A stretch of 64,000 nt of DNA from Canis aureus (Eukaryota; Chordata; Mammalia; Carnivora; Canidae): the NCBI RefSeq assembly GCF_053574225.1, contig NC_135640.1:1601074-1665073 (forward strand). The letters run 5' to 3'. Positions 1-12,472 of this stretch are shown one piece after another. Numbering within the stretch: position 1 is the stretch's first letter; the number at the start of each line of letters is the position of its first letter. Below the pieces are notes generated by a model, which worked only from the letters and a program-made list of their open reading frames with translations, had not been told where the DNA came from and did not search any database. A program made the position numbers and the translations under genes.

Positions 1-41
1 ATGTGAGGCCCAGGTGCGGAACAGAGTAACCATGTCTCATT
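1..41 (+). repeat. Tail of an HOR unit that begins outside the window
   Basis: These bases match the stretch that follows M22 and precedes M1 in every other unit (GTGAGGCCCAGGTG, then GGAACAGAGTAACCATGTC). The unit is cut by the window edge. Confidence 0.8.
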
Positions 42-414
42 GTTGCCAGGTGGGAAAAGAGTCACAAGGTCCAGACGAGGCCTAAGTGAGGAGTAGATTC
101 ACCGGTCCTGTTGAGGCCGAGTTGAGGATCAGTGTCCCCAGCTCCAGGTGAGTCCCAGAGGGGGACCACTGTCACCCGGTTCTGGTGATATCCAGGTGGG
201 GACCTGAGTCACCACGTCAGGGTGAGGCCCAGAGCGGGACGAGAATCACTAGGTCCAGATGAGGCCCCGATGTGGAACTGAGAAACCAGGTCCCATGATG
301 CCCATATGAGGACCTGAGTAACCAGGTCCAGGTGAGGTCCCTTTGGGAACCAGTCACCTCGTCCAGGTGAGGCCCAGGTAGGACCACAGTCACAATGTCC
401 AGGTGAGGCCAAGT

Positions 415-422
415 TATATAAG
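415..422 (+). promoter_or_regulatory. TATA-like word in module M3
   Basis: TATATAAG matches the TATA-box consensus and stands out in a T-poor, G-rich array. It is followed by AGAGTATCC. No initiator or other core element could be tied to it, so a promoter role is only a possibility. Confidence 0.3.
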
Positions 423-1699
423 AGAGTATCCAGGTCCCAATGTTGCCCAGGTAAGGAGCAGAGTCAACAGGTCCAGGAGAGGCCCAAATATGAATCAGAG
501 TCATTGTGTTCCAGGTGAGGCCAGATGGAGACCACAGGAACCAGGTCCAGGAGAGGCCCAAATGGCAACCAGAGCCACCAAATCCAGGTGAGGTCCAGGT
601 GGGACCACAGTCACAAGGTCCAGGTGAGGCGCTGGTGGCAACAGGATTCACCAAGTCCAGGTGAGAACCAGGTGGGGACCAGTCACCACATCCAGGTGCG
701 GACCTGCTAAGGACCAGATTCACCAGGCTCAAGTGAAGCCCAAGGGTTGACCAGAGTCACCAGGTAAGGGTGAGGCCCAGAGGGGAACCAGAGTAACCAG
801 TTTAGTTTGAGGCCCAGAATGGGACCAGAGGTCACTGGTCAAAGTGAGGCCCAGGTGTGGAATAGAGTATCGAGTTCCCAATGATGCCTGGGTGAGGACC
901 AGAGTCACTAGGGCCATGCAGGCCCAGATGGGGAACAGAATCTCTAGGACCTTGTGAGGCATAGAATAAGAACACAGTCACCAGTATCAGGTGAGCCCCT
1001 TGTGGGAACCAGAGCCACTCTATCCAGCTGAGTCCCAGGTCCATGTGAGGCCCACGTGAGGACCAGATTCATGAGGTCGAATTGAGGCATAGCTGGGGAC
1101 AAGAGTCACCAGGTCTGCGTGCGGCCTAGGTGGGGCAAATTCAGCAGTTCTGAGTTAGGTCAAAGTGGCGACGAGCGACACCAGGTCCAGGTGAGGCCAA
1201 ACTGAGGACCAGAGTCACCAGATCCAGGTGAGGTCCATGTTGGAAAGAGAGACACCAGGTCCAGGTGAGGTCCAGGTGGGGACCAGTGTCACCAGATACG
1301 GGTGAAGTCCAGGTGGGGACCAGAGTCTCCAGATCCAGGTGAAGCCCAGGTGGGGACCAGAGTCACTAGGTCCAGATGAGGCCCAGTGAGGATCAGAGTT
1401 ACCAGGTACAAGTGAAGCCCCGGCGGGGACCAGAGCCAAAAGGTACACGTGAGGCTGGCTTGGGGACCATGGTCAACAGGTCTACATGTGGCCCAGGTGT
1501 GGAACACTGTAAGCCTGTCTAGGTGAGTCCCCAGTGGTGACAAGAGTCACCACATCCAGTTGAGGCCCAATTGGGGACCAGGATCACCAGGTACAGGGGA
1601 GTCCTTTGAAAGAACCTGAGTCAACAGTTCGAGGTCAGGCGCAGGTGGCAACCAGGGTCAGCAGGTCCAAGTCAGTCCAAAGTTGGGTTCACAGTCACT

Positions 1700-2650
1700 A
1701 GGGCACGGTGAGACCCAGAGGGGGACCAGAGTCACCTGGTCCAGGTGAGGTCCAGTTGTGGAACAAAGTCACCGGGTCCCAATTTTGTCCAGTTGAAGAC
1801 CATGGACAACAGGGCCAGGGGAGGTCCGGATGGGGATCGGAGTCCCCAAATTCAGGTGAAGCCCAGGTGGGGACCACAGTCACCAGATCCAGGGTAGTCT
1901 CAGGTGGACACCAGAATCACCAGGTCCTGGTGAGGTGCAGGTGGCAACCACACTCACCAAGTCCCGGTGAGGCCCTGGTGGGGACCAGAGTCACGAGGTA
2001 CATGAGAAGCTAGTAACACTGCAGCCACCAGGTCCACATGATGTCCATGTGGGAACGAGAATTACAAGTTACAGGTGAGGACCAGGTGGGGATCTGAGTC
2101 ACCATGTCCAGGTGAGACCCTGGTGGGAACCAGTGTCACCATGTCCAAGTGTGGACCAGGTGAAGACGAGAGTTAATAGGTCCGGCCGCGTCACTATTGG
2201 TGAACAGTGTAACCATATGGTGATGCTACTCAGGTGGGTACCAGATACAAGTCCTGGTGAGTCCCAGTTGGGACCAGAGACATGAGGTCCAGGTGAGGTA
2301 CCGATGGAAACCACAGTCACCAGGTGAGGAGAGGCCATGCTTAGGATCAGAGTCACCACTTACAGGTGAGGTCCAGGGGGAGCCAGAGTCACATGGCACA
2401 GAAGAGTCCAAAGTCAGGACCAGAGTTACCACGATCAGGTCAGTCCCACTGGGAATAGAGTAACCACGTCCCGATGATGCCCAGGTAGAACCACAGTTAC
2501 CAGGTCCAGGTGCGGCCAACCTAAAGGCCATGCAGTGGAACCTTGTCCCGATGATGCCCAGGTAGGGAAGAGAGTCACCAGGTCCAAATGAGACCCAGAT
2601 GGAGCATATTCACTAGGTCCAGACGAGGCCCAGTTGAGGACCAGAGACAC
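1700..2650 (+). repeat. Internal duplicate D1 (partner 36890-37840)
   Basis: Shared variants include AATTACAAGTTAC, CATGTCCAAGTGTGGACC, GGTCCAGGGGGAGCC, CACATGGCACAGAAGAG and the M12-to-M16 join. Offset about 35.18 kb. Confidence 0.8.
1732..1748. repeat. Perfect 17-base E-box palindrome before module M9
   Basis: TCACCTGGTCCAGGTGA is a perfect inverted repeat of 8 bases around a central T. It places CACCTG and CAGGTG back to back. The same perfect word occurs between M8 and M9 at 4071-4087, 14035-14051, 38235-38251 and 56429-56445. The ordinary monomer has TCACCAGGTCCAGGTGA, which differs at one base and leaves one A/A mismatch in the dyad. Confidence 0.85.
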
Positions 2651-2683
2651 CAGATCTGGTTTAGACCTAGAGGGGTACCAGAA

Positions 2684-2700
2684 TCACCTGGTCCAGGTGA
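2684..2700. repeat. Perfect 17-base E-box palindrome after module M17
   Basis: The same palindrome occurs in a second HOR context, followed by CATCTAG or CATCCAG. Other perfect copies in this context are at 6347-6363, 41129-41145, 53608-53624, 55208-55224 and 59685-59701. One-mismatch versions lie at most other M17 copies. Confidence 0.85.
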
Positions 2701-3313
2701 CATCTAGATGGGGACCAGAGTCTCCATGCCTGAGTCACGCGCAGAGAGGATAAGAGTCACCAGTTCCAGGTGAGGCCAAGAAAGAGTCCAAAGCAATCAG
2801 GTCCAGGTGGGGAACAAACTCACCAGGACTGTTTGAGGCCCAGATGGGGAAGAGATTCACCAGGTCCAGGTGAGGCCCAGGAGGTGACCAGAATCCCCGG
2901 GTCTGGGAGAGGACCATGTAAGGACCAGATTCACCAGGTCCAAGAGAACCACGTGGGTTCCTGGTCACCAGGTATGGGTGAAGCTCAGGTGGCAACCCGA
3001 CTCAGCAGGTCCAGGTGAGGCCAACCTGCACGCCAGAGTCACCAGATCCAGGTGAGGCCCTAGTGGGGACCGGAGTCACCAGGTAAATGTGAGTCTACAA
3101 CAAAACAACAGTCACCAGGTCCAGGTGTGTTTCATGTGGGAACGAGAGTCACCAGGTCCAGGTGAGACCCAGGTGGGGACCACAGTCACCAGGTCCAGAT
3201 TGAGGCCTCGGTGGGGGGACGAGAGTCATCAGGACCAGTTGAGGCCAAAGTGTGGAGCAAAGTTATCATGTCCAGGTGATGCCCAGGTGGGGAACAGAAT
3301 AACCATGTCCATT

Positions 3314-6300
3314 GATGTCAGGTGAGAAAAGAGTCACAAGGTCCAAAGAGGCCTAAGTGAGGAGTAGATTCACCAGGTCCTGTTGAGGATCAGCTGAGGA
3401 CCAGTATCCCAGCTCCGGGTGAGTCCCAGAGGGGGACCAGAGTCACCCGGTTCTGGTGATATCCAGGTGGGGACCAGAATCACCACGTCCGGGTTAGGCC
3501 CAGAGGGGGACGAGAATCACTAGGTCCAGGTGAGGCCAAACTGAGGACCAGATTCACCAGATCCAGGTGAGGTCCATGTTGGAAAGAGAGTCACGAGGTC
3601 CAGGAGAGGTCCAGGTGGGGTCCAGAGTCACCAGATCCTTGTGAAGTCCAGGTGGGGACCAGAGTCACCAGATCCATGTGAAGCCCAGGTGGGGACCAGA
3701 GTCACTAGGTCCAGATGAGGCCCAGGTGAGGACCAGAGATACCAGGTACACGTGAGGACACGGTGGGGATCAGAGGCAACAGGTCCATGTGAGGTCGGCT
3801 TGGGGACCATGGTCAACAGGTCTATTTGAGGCCCAGGTGTGGAACACAGTAAGCAGGTCCAGGTGAGTCCCTATGGTTGACAGGAGTCACCACGTCCAGG
3901 TGTGGGCCAGGTCCGACCAGGATCACCAGGTCCAGGGAAGGCCCTTGAAAGAACCAGAGTGAACAGTTCGAGGTCGGGCGCAGGTGGCAACCAGGGTCAG
4001 CAGGTCCAAGTCAGGCCAAAGTGGGGTTCACAGTCACTAGGGCACGGTGACACCCAGAGTGGGACCAGAGTCACCTGGTCCAGGTGAGGTCCAGTTGTGG
4101 AACACAGTCACCGGTTCCCAATTTTGCACAGTTCAGGACCATGGTCAACAGGGCCAGGTGAGGCCAAGATGGGGACCGGAGTCCCCAAATCCAGGTGAAG
4201 CCCAGGTGGGGACCACAGTCACCAGATCCAGGGTAATCTCAGGTGCAGACCAGAATCACCAGGTCCACGTGAGGTGCAGGTGGCAACCACACTCACCCGG
4301 TCCAGGAGAGGCCCCGGTGGGGACCAGAGACACGAGGTACATGAGAAGCTAGAAACACTGCAGCCACCAGGTCCACATGATGTCCATGTGGGAACGAAAA
4401 TCACCAGTTACAGGTGAGGACCAGCTGGGGATCCGACTCACCATGTCCAGGTGAGACCCAGGTGGGAACCAGTGTCACCATGTCCGCGTGTGCCCCAGGT
4501 GAAGACCAGAGTTATTAGGTCCGGCTGGATGAGTGTTAGTGAACAGTGTAACCATATCCTGATGCTACCAATGTGGGTACCAGAGACACCAGGTCCTGGT
4601 GAGGCCCAGGTGTAACCGGAGACATGAGGTCCAGGTGAGGTCTCGATGGGAACCACAGTCACCAGGTCAGGTGAGCCCATGCTTAGGATCAGAGTCACCA
4701 GGTACAGGTGAGGACCAGGTGGAGCCAGAGTCACCTGGTACAGAAGAGGCCAAAGTCAGGACCAGAGTTACCAGGATCAGGTCAGTCCCAGTGGGTAATA
4801 CAGTACCCATGTCCCAATGATGCCCAGGTAGAATCAGAGTCACCAGGTCCAGCGCGGCGCAGGTGGGGAGAATATTCACTAGGTCCAGGTGAGGCCCAGA
4901 TGAGGACCAGAGTCACCAGGTCTAGTTGAGGCCTAGAGGGGTACCAGATTCACCTGTTCTAGGGGACATTCAGATGGGGACCAGAGTCACCATGTCAGGG
5001 TGAGACCCAGAGGGCATCCAGAATCATCATGTCCAGGTGAAGTTCAGTTGTGGAACAGAGTATCCAGGTCATAATGGTCCACATGTGAAGACCAGAATCA
5101 CCAGATCTGGGTGAGGCCCAGTTAGGAGCAGAGTCACAAGTTCCAGTTGAGGCCAAAAGGAGTCCACAGCAATCAGGTCCAGGTGGGGATCAAAGTCACC
5201 AGGACTGGGTGAGGCCCAGATGGGGACCAGATTCACCAGGTCCAGGTGATTCCCAGGTGGTGACAAGGGTTACCAGTTCCGGGTGAGGACCAGGTAAGGA
5301 CCAGATTCACCAGGTCCAAGTGAGGCCCACGTGAGACCTGTGTCACCAGGTATGGGTGAGGCCCAGGTGGCAAGCCCACTCACCAGGTCTAGGTGAGGCC
5401 AACCTGCAGGCCATGCAGAGGAACCGTGTCCCGATATGCCCAGGTAGGGACCAGAGGTACGAGGTCCAGGTGACGCCAACCTGCAGGCCATGCAGAGGAA
5501 CCGTGTCCCGATGATGCCCAGATAGGGACCAGAGTTACCAGGTCAAGAAGAGGCCAACCTGCAGACCATTATGTGGAACCATGTTCCGATGTAGCCCACG
5601 TAGGGACCAGAGTCACCAGGTCCAAATGAGGCCCAGATGGAGCATATTCACTAGGTCCAGGTGAGGCCCAGTTGAGGACCAGAGTCACCAGATCTGGTTG
5701 AGGCCCAGAGGGGTACCAGACTCAAATGGTCTAGGTGACATCCAGATGGGGACCAGAGTAACCATGTCAGGGAGTGCCCAGAGGGGATCCAGAGTCAACA
5801 GTCCAGGTGAGGCTCAGGTGTGGAACAGAGTATCCAGATTATAATGGTCCACAGGTGAGGACCAGAATCACCAGATCTGGGAGAGGCCCAGTTAGGATCA
5901 GAGTTACCACTTCCAGGTGAGGCCAAGAAGGTGTCCACAGCAATCAGGTCCAGGTGGGGAACAAAGTCACCAGGACTAGGTGATGCCCAGGTGGTGACCA
6001 GGTTTACCACTTCCGGGTGAGGACTAGGTAAGGACCACATTCACCAGGTCCAAGTGAGGCCCACGTGGGGACCTTTGTCACCAGGCATGGGTAAGATCCA
6101 GGAGGGAACCCCACTCACCAGGTCAAGATGACCCGATGATGCCCAGGTAGGGACCAGTGTTACCAGGTCCAGGTGAGGCAAACCAGCAGGCCATGCAGTG
6201 GAACCATATCCCGATGATGCCCAGTGAGTGACCAGAGTCACCAGATCCAAATGAGGCCCAGATGGAGCATATTCACTAGGTCCAGGTGAGGCCCAGTTGA

Positions 6301-7086
6301 GGACAAGAGTCACCAGATCTGGTTGAGGCCTAGAGGGGTTCCAGAATCACCTGGTCCAGGTGACATCCAGATGGGGACCAGATCACCAGGTCAGGGTGAG
6401 GCCCAGAGAGGTCCCAGAGACCTCATGTCCAGGTGAGGCTCAGGTGTGGAACAGAGTAACCAGGTACCAATGATGCCCAGGTGAGGACGAGAGTCACCAG
6501 GTCTGGGTGACGCACAGATAGGATCAGAGTCACCAGTTCAAGGTGAGGGCAAGAAAGAGTCCAGAGCAAACACGTCCAGGTGGGGAACATAGTCACCAGG
6601 ACTGGGTTAGGCCCAGATGGTGACCAGATTCACCAGATCTAGGTGAGGCCCAGGTTGTGACAAGATTCCCAGGGTCTGGGAGCAGACCAGGTAAGGGCCA
6701 GATTCACCAGGACAAAGAGGCCCACGTGGGGACCTGAGTCACCAGGTATGGGTGAGGCCCAGGTGGCATCCCACTAACCAAATTTAGGTGAGGCCAACCT
6801 GCAGGCCAGAGTCAGCAGATCCAGGTGAGGCCCTAGTGGGGCCAGAGTCACCAGGTAAATGTGAGTCTACAAGTACACCACAGTCACCAGGTCCAGGTGT
6901 GATTCATGTGGGAACGAGAGTCACAAGGTCCAGGTGAGACCCAGGTGTGGATGACAGTCTCCAGGTCCAGATTGAAGCCTATGTGGGGGGACCAGAGTCA
7001 TCGGGACGAGTTGAGGCCAAAGTATGGAGCAAAGTTATCATGTCCAAGTGAGGCCCAGGTGGGGAACAGAGTAAAAATGTCCCATA
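3314..7086 (+). repeat. HOR unit 2 (about 3.8 kb)
   Basis: M1 and M2 are followed near 3530 by a jump into the sequence just after M6, so M3-M6 including the TATA-like word are absent. M7 (3752) to M17 (5640) follow. The array then returns to M14/M15 (5850, 5930), so the M14-M17 part is present twice before M18 (6500), M19 (6670), M20-M22 and the next M1. The stretch 5800-6800 resembles 54650-55650, sharing for example a shortened GGACCAGATCACC monomer. Confidence 0.78.
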
Positions 7087-7460
7087 GATGCCAGGTGGGA
7101 AAAGAATCACAAGGTCCAGACGAGGCCTAAGTGAGGAGTAGATTCACCAGGTCCTGTTGAGGCCCAGTTGAGTATCAGTGTCCCAAGCTCTTGGTGATTC
7201 CCAGAGGGGGACCAGAGTCACCCGGTTCTGGTGTGAGTCACATGCGGACCAGAGTCACCACGTCAGGATTAGGCCCAGAGGGGAACGAGAATCACTAGGT
7301 CCAGGTGAGGCCCCGATGTGGAACTGAGAAAACAAGTCCCATGATGCACATATGAGGACCTGAGTCACCAGGCCCAGGGGAGGTCCCTGTGGGAACCAGT
7401 CACCTCGTCCAGGTGAGGCCCAGGTGGGACCACAGTCACCAGTTCCATGTGAGGCCCAGG

Positions 7461-7468
7461 TATATAAG
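7461..7468 (+). promoter_or_regulatory. TATA-like word in module M3
   Basis: TATATAAG, unit 3, first of two M3 copies in that unit. Same caution as for the word at 415. Confidence 0.3.
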
Positions 7469-8476
7469 AGAGTATCCAGGTCCCAATGATGCCCAGGTAA
7501 GGTCCAGAGTCAACAGGTCCAGGAGAGGCCCAAATATGGATCAGAGTCATTGTTTTCCAGGGGAGGCCAGATGGAGACCACAGGAACCAGGTCCAGAAGA
7601 GCCCCATATGGGAACCAGAGCCACCAGATCCATGTGAGGTCCAGGTGGGACCACAGTCACAAAGTCCAGGTGAGGCGCAGGTGGCAACAGGATTCACCAA
7701 ATCCAGGTGAGGCCCAGTTGGCGTCCAGTCTCCAGATCCAGGTGCGGACCAGCTTAGAACTAGATTCACCAGGCCCAAGTGAATCCCAAGGGGTGACCAG
7801 AGTCACGAGGTAAGGGTGAAGCCTAGAGGGGGTACCAGAGTAACCAGTTTAGTTTGAGGCTCAGAATGGGACCCGAGGTCCCTGGTCAAAGTGAGGCCCA
7901 ATTGTGGAATAGAGTATCCAGGTCCCAATGATGACTGGGTGTGGACCAGAGTCACTAGGGCCATGCAGCCCCAGATGGGGAACAGAATCACTAGGTCCTG
8001 GTGAGGCATAGAATAAGACCACTGGTGAATAAGTCACCAGTATCAGGTGAGCGCCTTGTTGGAACCAGAGCCACTCTATCCAGCTGAGTCCCAGGTCCAT
8101 GTGAGGCCCATGTGAGGACCAGATTCATCAGGTCGAATTGAGGCATAGCTGGGGACAAGAGTCACAAGGTTTGGGTGCGGCCTAGGTGGGGCAAGATTCA
8201 GCAGTTATGAGTTAGGTCAAAATGGGGACGAGAGACACCAGGTCCAGGTGAGGCCAAACTGAGGACCAGAGTCACCAGATCGAGGTGAGGCCCAGAGCGG
8301 GACGAGAATCACTAGGAACAGGTGAAGCCCTGATGTGGAACTGAGAATCCAGGTGAATGCTGCCCATATGAGGACCTGAGTCACCAGGTCCAGATGATGT
8401 CCCTGTGGGAACCAGTCACCTCCTTCAGGTGAGGCCCAGGTGGGACCACAGTCACCATGTCCAGGTGAGGCCTAGG

Positions 8477-8484
8477 TATATAAG
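8477..8484 (+). promoter_or_regulatory. TATA-like word in module M3
   Basis: TATATAAG, unit 3, second copy, created by the back-jump near 8285. Confidence 0.3.
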
Positions 8485-9540
8485 AGAGTATCCAGGTCCC
8501 AATGATGCCCAGGTAAGGACCAGAGTCAATAGGTCCAGATGAGGCCCAGGTGAGGACCAGAGTTACCAGGTACACGTGAGACCCCGGTGGGGATCAGAGG
8601 CAACAGGTCCATGTGAGTCCCGCCTAGGGACCATGGTCAACAGGTCTACTTGGGGCACAGGTGTGGAACACAGTAAGCAGGTCCAGTTGAGTCCCCGGTG
8701 GTGACAAGAGTAACCACGTCCAGGTGAGGCCCAGGTGGGGACCAGAACACCAGGTACAGGGGAGGCCCTTAAAAGAACCAGAGTCAACAGTTCGAGGTCA
8801 GGCGCAGGTTTCAACCAGGGTCAGCAGGTCCAAGTAAGGGGAAAGTGGGGTTCACAGTCACTAGGGAATGGTGAGACCCAGAGGGGCACCAGAGTCACGT
8901 GTTCCAGGTGAGGTCCAGTTGTGGAACACAGTCACCGCGTTCCAATTTTGGCCAGTTGAGGACCATGGTCAACAGGGCCAGGTGAGGCTCAGATGGGGAC
9001 CATAGTCCCCAAATCCAGGTGAAGCCCAGGTGGGGACCACAGTCACCAGATCCAGGGTAGTCTCAGGTGCAGACCAGAATCACCAGGTCCAGGTGAGGTC
9101 CAGGTGGTGACCAGACTCCCCGGGTCTGGCAGAGGACCAGGTAATGACCAGATTCACCAGGTCCAAGTGAGGCCCACGTGAGGACCTGAGTCACCAGGTA
9201 TGGGTGAGGCCCCGGTGGCAACCCCACTCACCAGGTCCAGGTGAGGCCAACATGCAGGCCAGTGTCACCAGATCCAGGTGAGGCCCTAGTGGGGACCGGA
9301 GTCACCAGGTAAATGTGAGTCTACAAGAACACCACAGGGACCAGGTCCAGGTGTGGTTCATGTGGGAACGAGAGTCACCAGGTCCAGTTGAGCCCCAGGT
9401 AGGGACCACAGTCACCGGGTCCAGATTGAGGCCTAGGTGGGGGGACCAGATTCATCAGGACTAGTTGAGGCCAAAGTGTGGAGCAAAGTTATCATGTCTA
9501 GGTGAGGCCCAGGTGGGGAACAGATTAACCATGTCCCGTT

Positions 9541-12472
9541 GATGCCAGGTGGGAAAAGAGTCACAAGGTTCAGACGAGACCTAAGTGAGGAGTAGATTCA
9601 ACAGGTACTGTTGAGATCCAGTTGAGGACCAGTGTCCCAAGCTCTAGGTTAGTCCCAGAGGGGGACCAGAGTCACCCGGTTCTGGTGATATCCAGATGGG
9701 GACCAGAGTCACCATGTCATGGTGATGCCCAGAGTGGATCCAGAGTCATCATGTCATGGTGCGGCTCAGGTGTGGAACAGAGTATCCAGGTCATAATGGT
9801 CCACAGGTGAGGACCAGAGTCACCATATCTGGGTGAGGCCCAGCTACGATCAGAGTCACCACTTCCAGGTGAGGCCAAGAAGGAGTCCACAGCAATCAGG
9901 TCCAGGTGGGGAACAAAATCACCAGGAATGGGTGAGGACCAGGTAAGGAACAGATTCACCAGGTCCAAGTGAGTCCCACGTGGGCACCTGGGTCACCAGG
10001 TATGGGTGAGCCCCAAGTGGCATCCCCACTCACCAGATCCAGGTGAGGACACACTGCAGGCAATGCAGAGGAAGAGTGTCCCGATGATGCCCAGGTAGAA
10101 TCACAGTTACCAGGTCCAGGTGCGGCCAACCTAAACGCCATGCAGTGGAAACATGTCCCGATGATGCCCAGGTAGGGAAGAGAGTCAACAGGTTCAAATG
10201 AGGCCCAGATGGAGCATATTCAATAGGTCCAGGTGAGGCCCAGTTGAGAACCAGAGTCACCAGATCCAGGTGAGCTCCATGTTGGAAAGAGAGTCACCAG
10301 GTCCAGGAGAGGTCCAGGTGGGTACCAGAGTCACCAGATACAGGTGAAGTCCAGGTGGGGACCAGAGTCACCAGATCCATGTGAAGCCCAGGTGGGGACC
10401 AGAGTCACTAGGTCCAGATGAGGCCCAGGTGAGGACCAGAGTTACCAGGTACACGTGAGGCCCCGGTGGGGATCAGAGGCAACAGGTCCATGTGAGGCCG
10501 GCTTGGGGACCATGGTCAACAGGTCTATTGAGGTCCAGGTGTGGAAACAGTAAGCAGGTCCAGGTGAGTCCCCAGTTGTGACAAGAGTCACCACGTCCAG
10601 GTGAGGCCCGGTGGAGACCAGGATCACCAGGTACATGGGAGGCCCTTGAAAGAAGCAGAGTCAACAGTTCGAGGTCAGGCGCAGCTTCCAACCAGGGTCA
10701 GCAGGTCCACGTCAGGCCAAAGTGGGTTTCACAGTCACTAGGGCACGGTGAGACCCAGAGGGGAACCAGAGTCACGTGGTCCAGGTGAGTTCCAGTTGTG
10801 GAACACAGTCACCGCGTCCCGATTTTGCCCAGTTGAGGACCATGGTCAACAGGGCCAGGTGAGGCCCAGATGGGGACCGGAGTCCCCAAATCCAGGTGAA
10901 GCCCAGGTGGGGACCACAGTCACTAGATCCAGGGTAGTCTCAGGTGCAGACCAGAATCACCAGGTGCATGTGAGATGCAGGTGGCAACCACACTGACCAG
11001 GTCCCGGTGAGGCCCTGGTGGGGACCAGCGTCGCGAGGTACATAAGAAGCTAGAAACACTGCAGCCACCAGGTCCACATGATGTCCATGTGGAAACACGA
11101 ATCACCAGTTACAGGTAAGGACCAGGTGGGGATCCGAGTGACCATGTCCAGGTGAGACCCAGGTGGGAACCAGTGTCACCATGTCCAGGTGTGGCCCAGG
11201 TGAAGACCAGAGTTAATAGGTCCGGCTGGGTCACTGTTAGTGAACAGTGTAACCATGTCCTGATTCTACCAGGTGGGTACCAGAGACACCAGGCCCTGGT
11301 GAGGCTCAGGTGGGACCAGAGACAAGAGGTCCAGGTGAGGTCCCGATGGGAACCACAGTCACCAGGTCAGGTGAGGCCATGCTTAGGATCAGAGTCACCA
11401 GTTAAAGGTGTGGCCCAGGTGGAGCCAGAGTCACTTGGTACAGAAGAGGCCAAAATCCGGACCAGAGTTACCAGGATCAGGTCAGTCCCAGTGGGGAATA
11501 GAGTAACCATGTCCCAATGATGCCCAGATAGAACCAGCGTCACCAAGTCCAGATGAGGCGCAGGTGGGGAGCATATTCACTATGTTCCGTTGAGGCCCTG
11601 TTGAGGACCTGAGTCACCAGGTCTAGTTGAGGCCTAGAGGGGTACCAGATTCAGCTGATCTAGGTGACATCCAGATGGGGACCAGAGTCACCATGTCAGG
11701 CTGATTACCAGAGGGGATCCAGAGTCATCATGTCCAGGTGAGGCTCAGGTGTGGAACAGAGTATCCAGGTCATATTGTTCCACAGGTGAGGACCAGAGTC
11801 ACCAGATCTGGGTGAGGCCCAGTTAGGATCAGAGTCACCAGTTCCAGTTGAGGCCAAGAAGGTGTCCACAGCAATCAGGTCCAGGTGGGGAAGAAAGTCA
11901 ACAGGACTGTGTGAGGCCCAGATGGGGACCATATTCACCAGGTCCAGGTGATTCCCAGGTGGTGACCAGGGTTACCAGGTCCGGGTGAGGACCAGGTTAT
12001 GGACCAGATTCACCAGGTCCAAGTGAGGCCCACGTGGGGACCTGTGTCACCAGGTATGGGTGAGACCCAGGTGGCAACCCCACTCACCAGGTCCGACTGA
12101 GGCCAACCTGCAGGCCATGCAGAGGAACCGTGTCCCGATGATGTCCAGTTAGGGACCAGAGTTACCAGGTCCAGGTGAGGCCAGTATGCAGGCCAGTGTC
12201 ACCAGATCCAGGTTAGGCCCTAGTGGGGACGGGAGTCACAAGGTAAATGTGAGTCTACAAGAACATCACAGTCACCAGGTCCAGGTGTGGTTCATGTGGG
12301 AACTGGAGTCACCAGGTCCAGCTGAGACCCAGTTGGGGACGACAGTCACCAGTCCAGATTGAGGCCTAGGTTGGGGGACGAGAGTCATCAGGACCAGTTG
12401 AGGCCAAAGTGTGCAGCAAATTATCATGTCAAGATGAGGCCCAGGTGGGGAACAGAGTAACCATGTCCCATT
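9541..12472 (+). repeat. HOR unit 4 (about 2.9 kb)
   Basis: M1-M2 jump near 9700 to M14 (9790), then M15-M17 (to 10215). Near 10255 the array goes back to the monomers after M6 (the CCATGTTGGAAAGAG word), then runs through M7 (10450) to M16 (12105). A final jump reaches M20 (12240), M21 and M22. The module order is therefore permuted relative to the complete unit, with M14-M16 occurring twice. Confidence 0.77.
11232..11249 (+). repeat. Perfect hairpin of module M11
   Basis: CACTGTTAGTGAACAGTG is a 7-bp perfect inverted repeat with a 4-base AGTG loop. It lies in one of the least typical monomers, between GGTCCGGCTGGGT and TAACCATATCC. It recurs at one position per HOR copy. Confidence 0.85.

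Larger units (their letters stand above)
42..3313 (+). repeat. HOR unit 1 (about 3.3 kb)
   Basis: Landmarks appear in order: M1 at 42, M2 near 178, M3 at 415, M4 near 808, M5-like near 958, M6-like near 1078, M7 near 1408, M8 near 1606, M9 near 1780, M10 near 2003, M11-like near 2200 and M12-like near 2335. It then passes directly to M16/M17 (2515-2625), M18-like near 2735, M19 near 2900, M20 near 3082, M21 near 3196 and M22 near 3252. The M13-M15 block is missing compared with the complete unit. The region 1700-2650 shares private variants with 36890-37840. Confidence 0.8.
7087..9540 (+). repeat. HOR unit 3 (about 2.5 kb)
   Basis: M1-M6 are present (M3 at 7461, M4 near 7850, M5 near 8010, M6 near 8130). 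Near 8285 the sequence returns to the monomers after M2, giving a second M3 at 8477. Near 8530 it jumps to M7 (8570), M8 (8768) and M9 (8940). Near 9100 it jumps from the monomer after M9 straight to M19 (9120), dropping M10-M18. M20-M22 close the unit. Confidence 0.78.
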
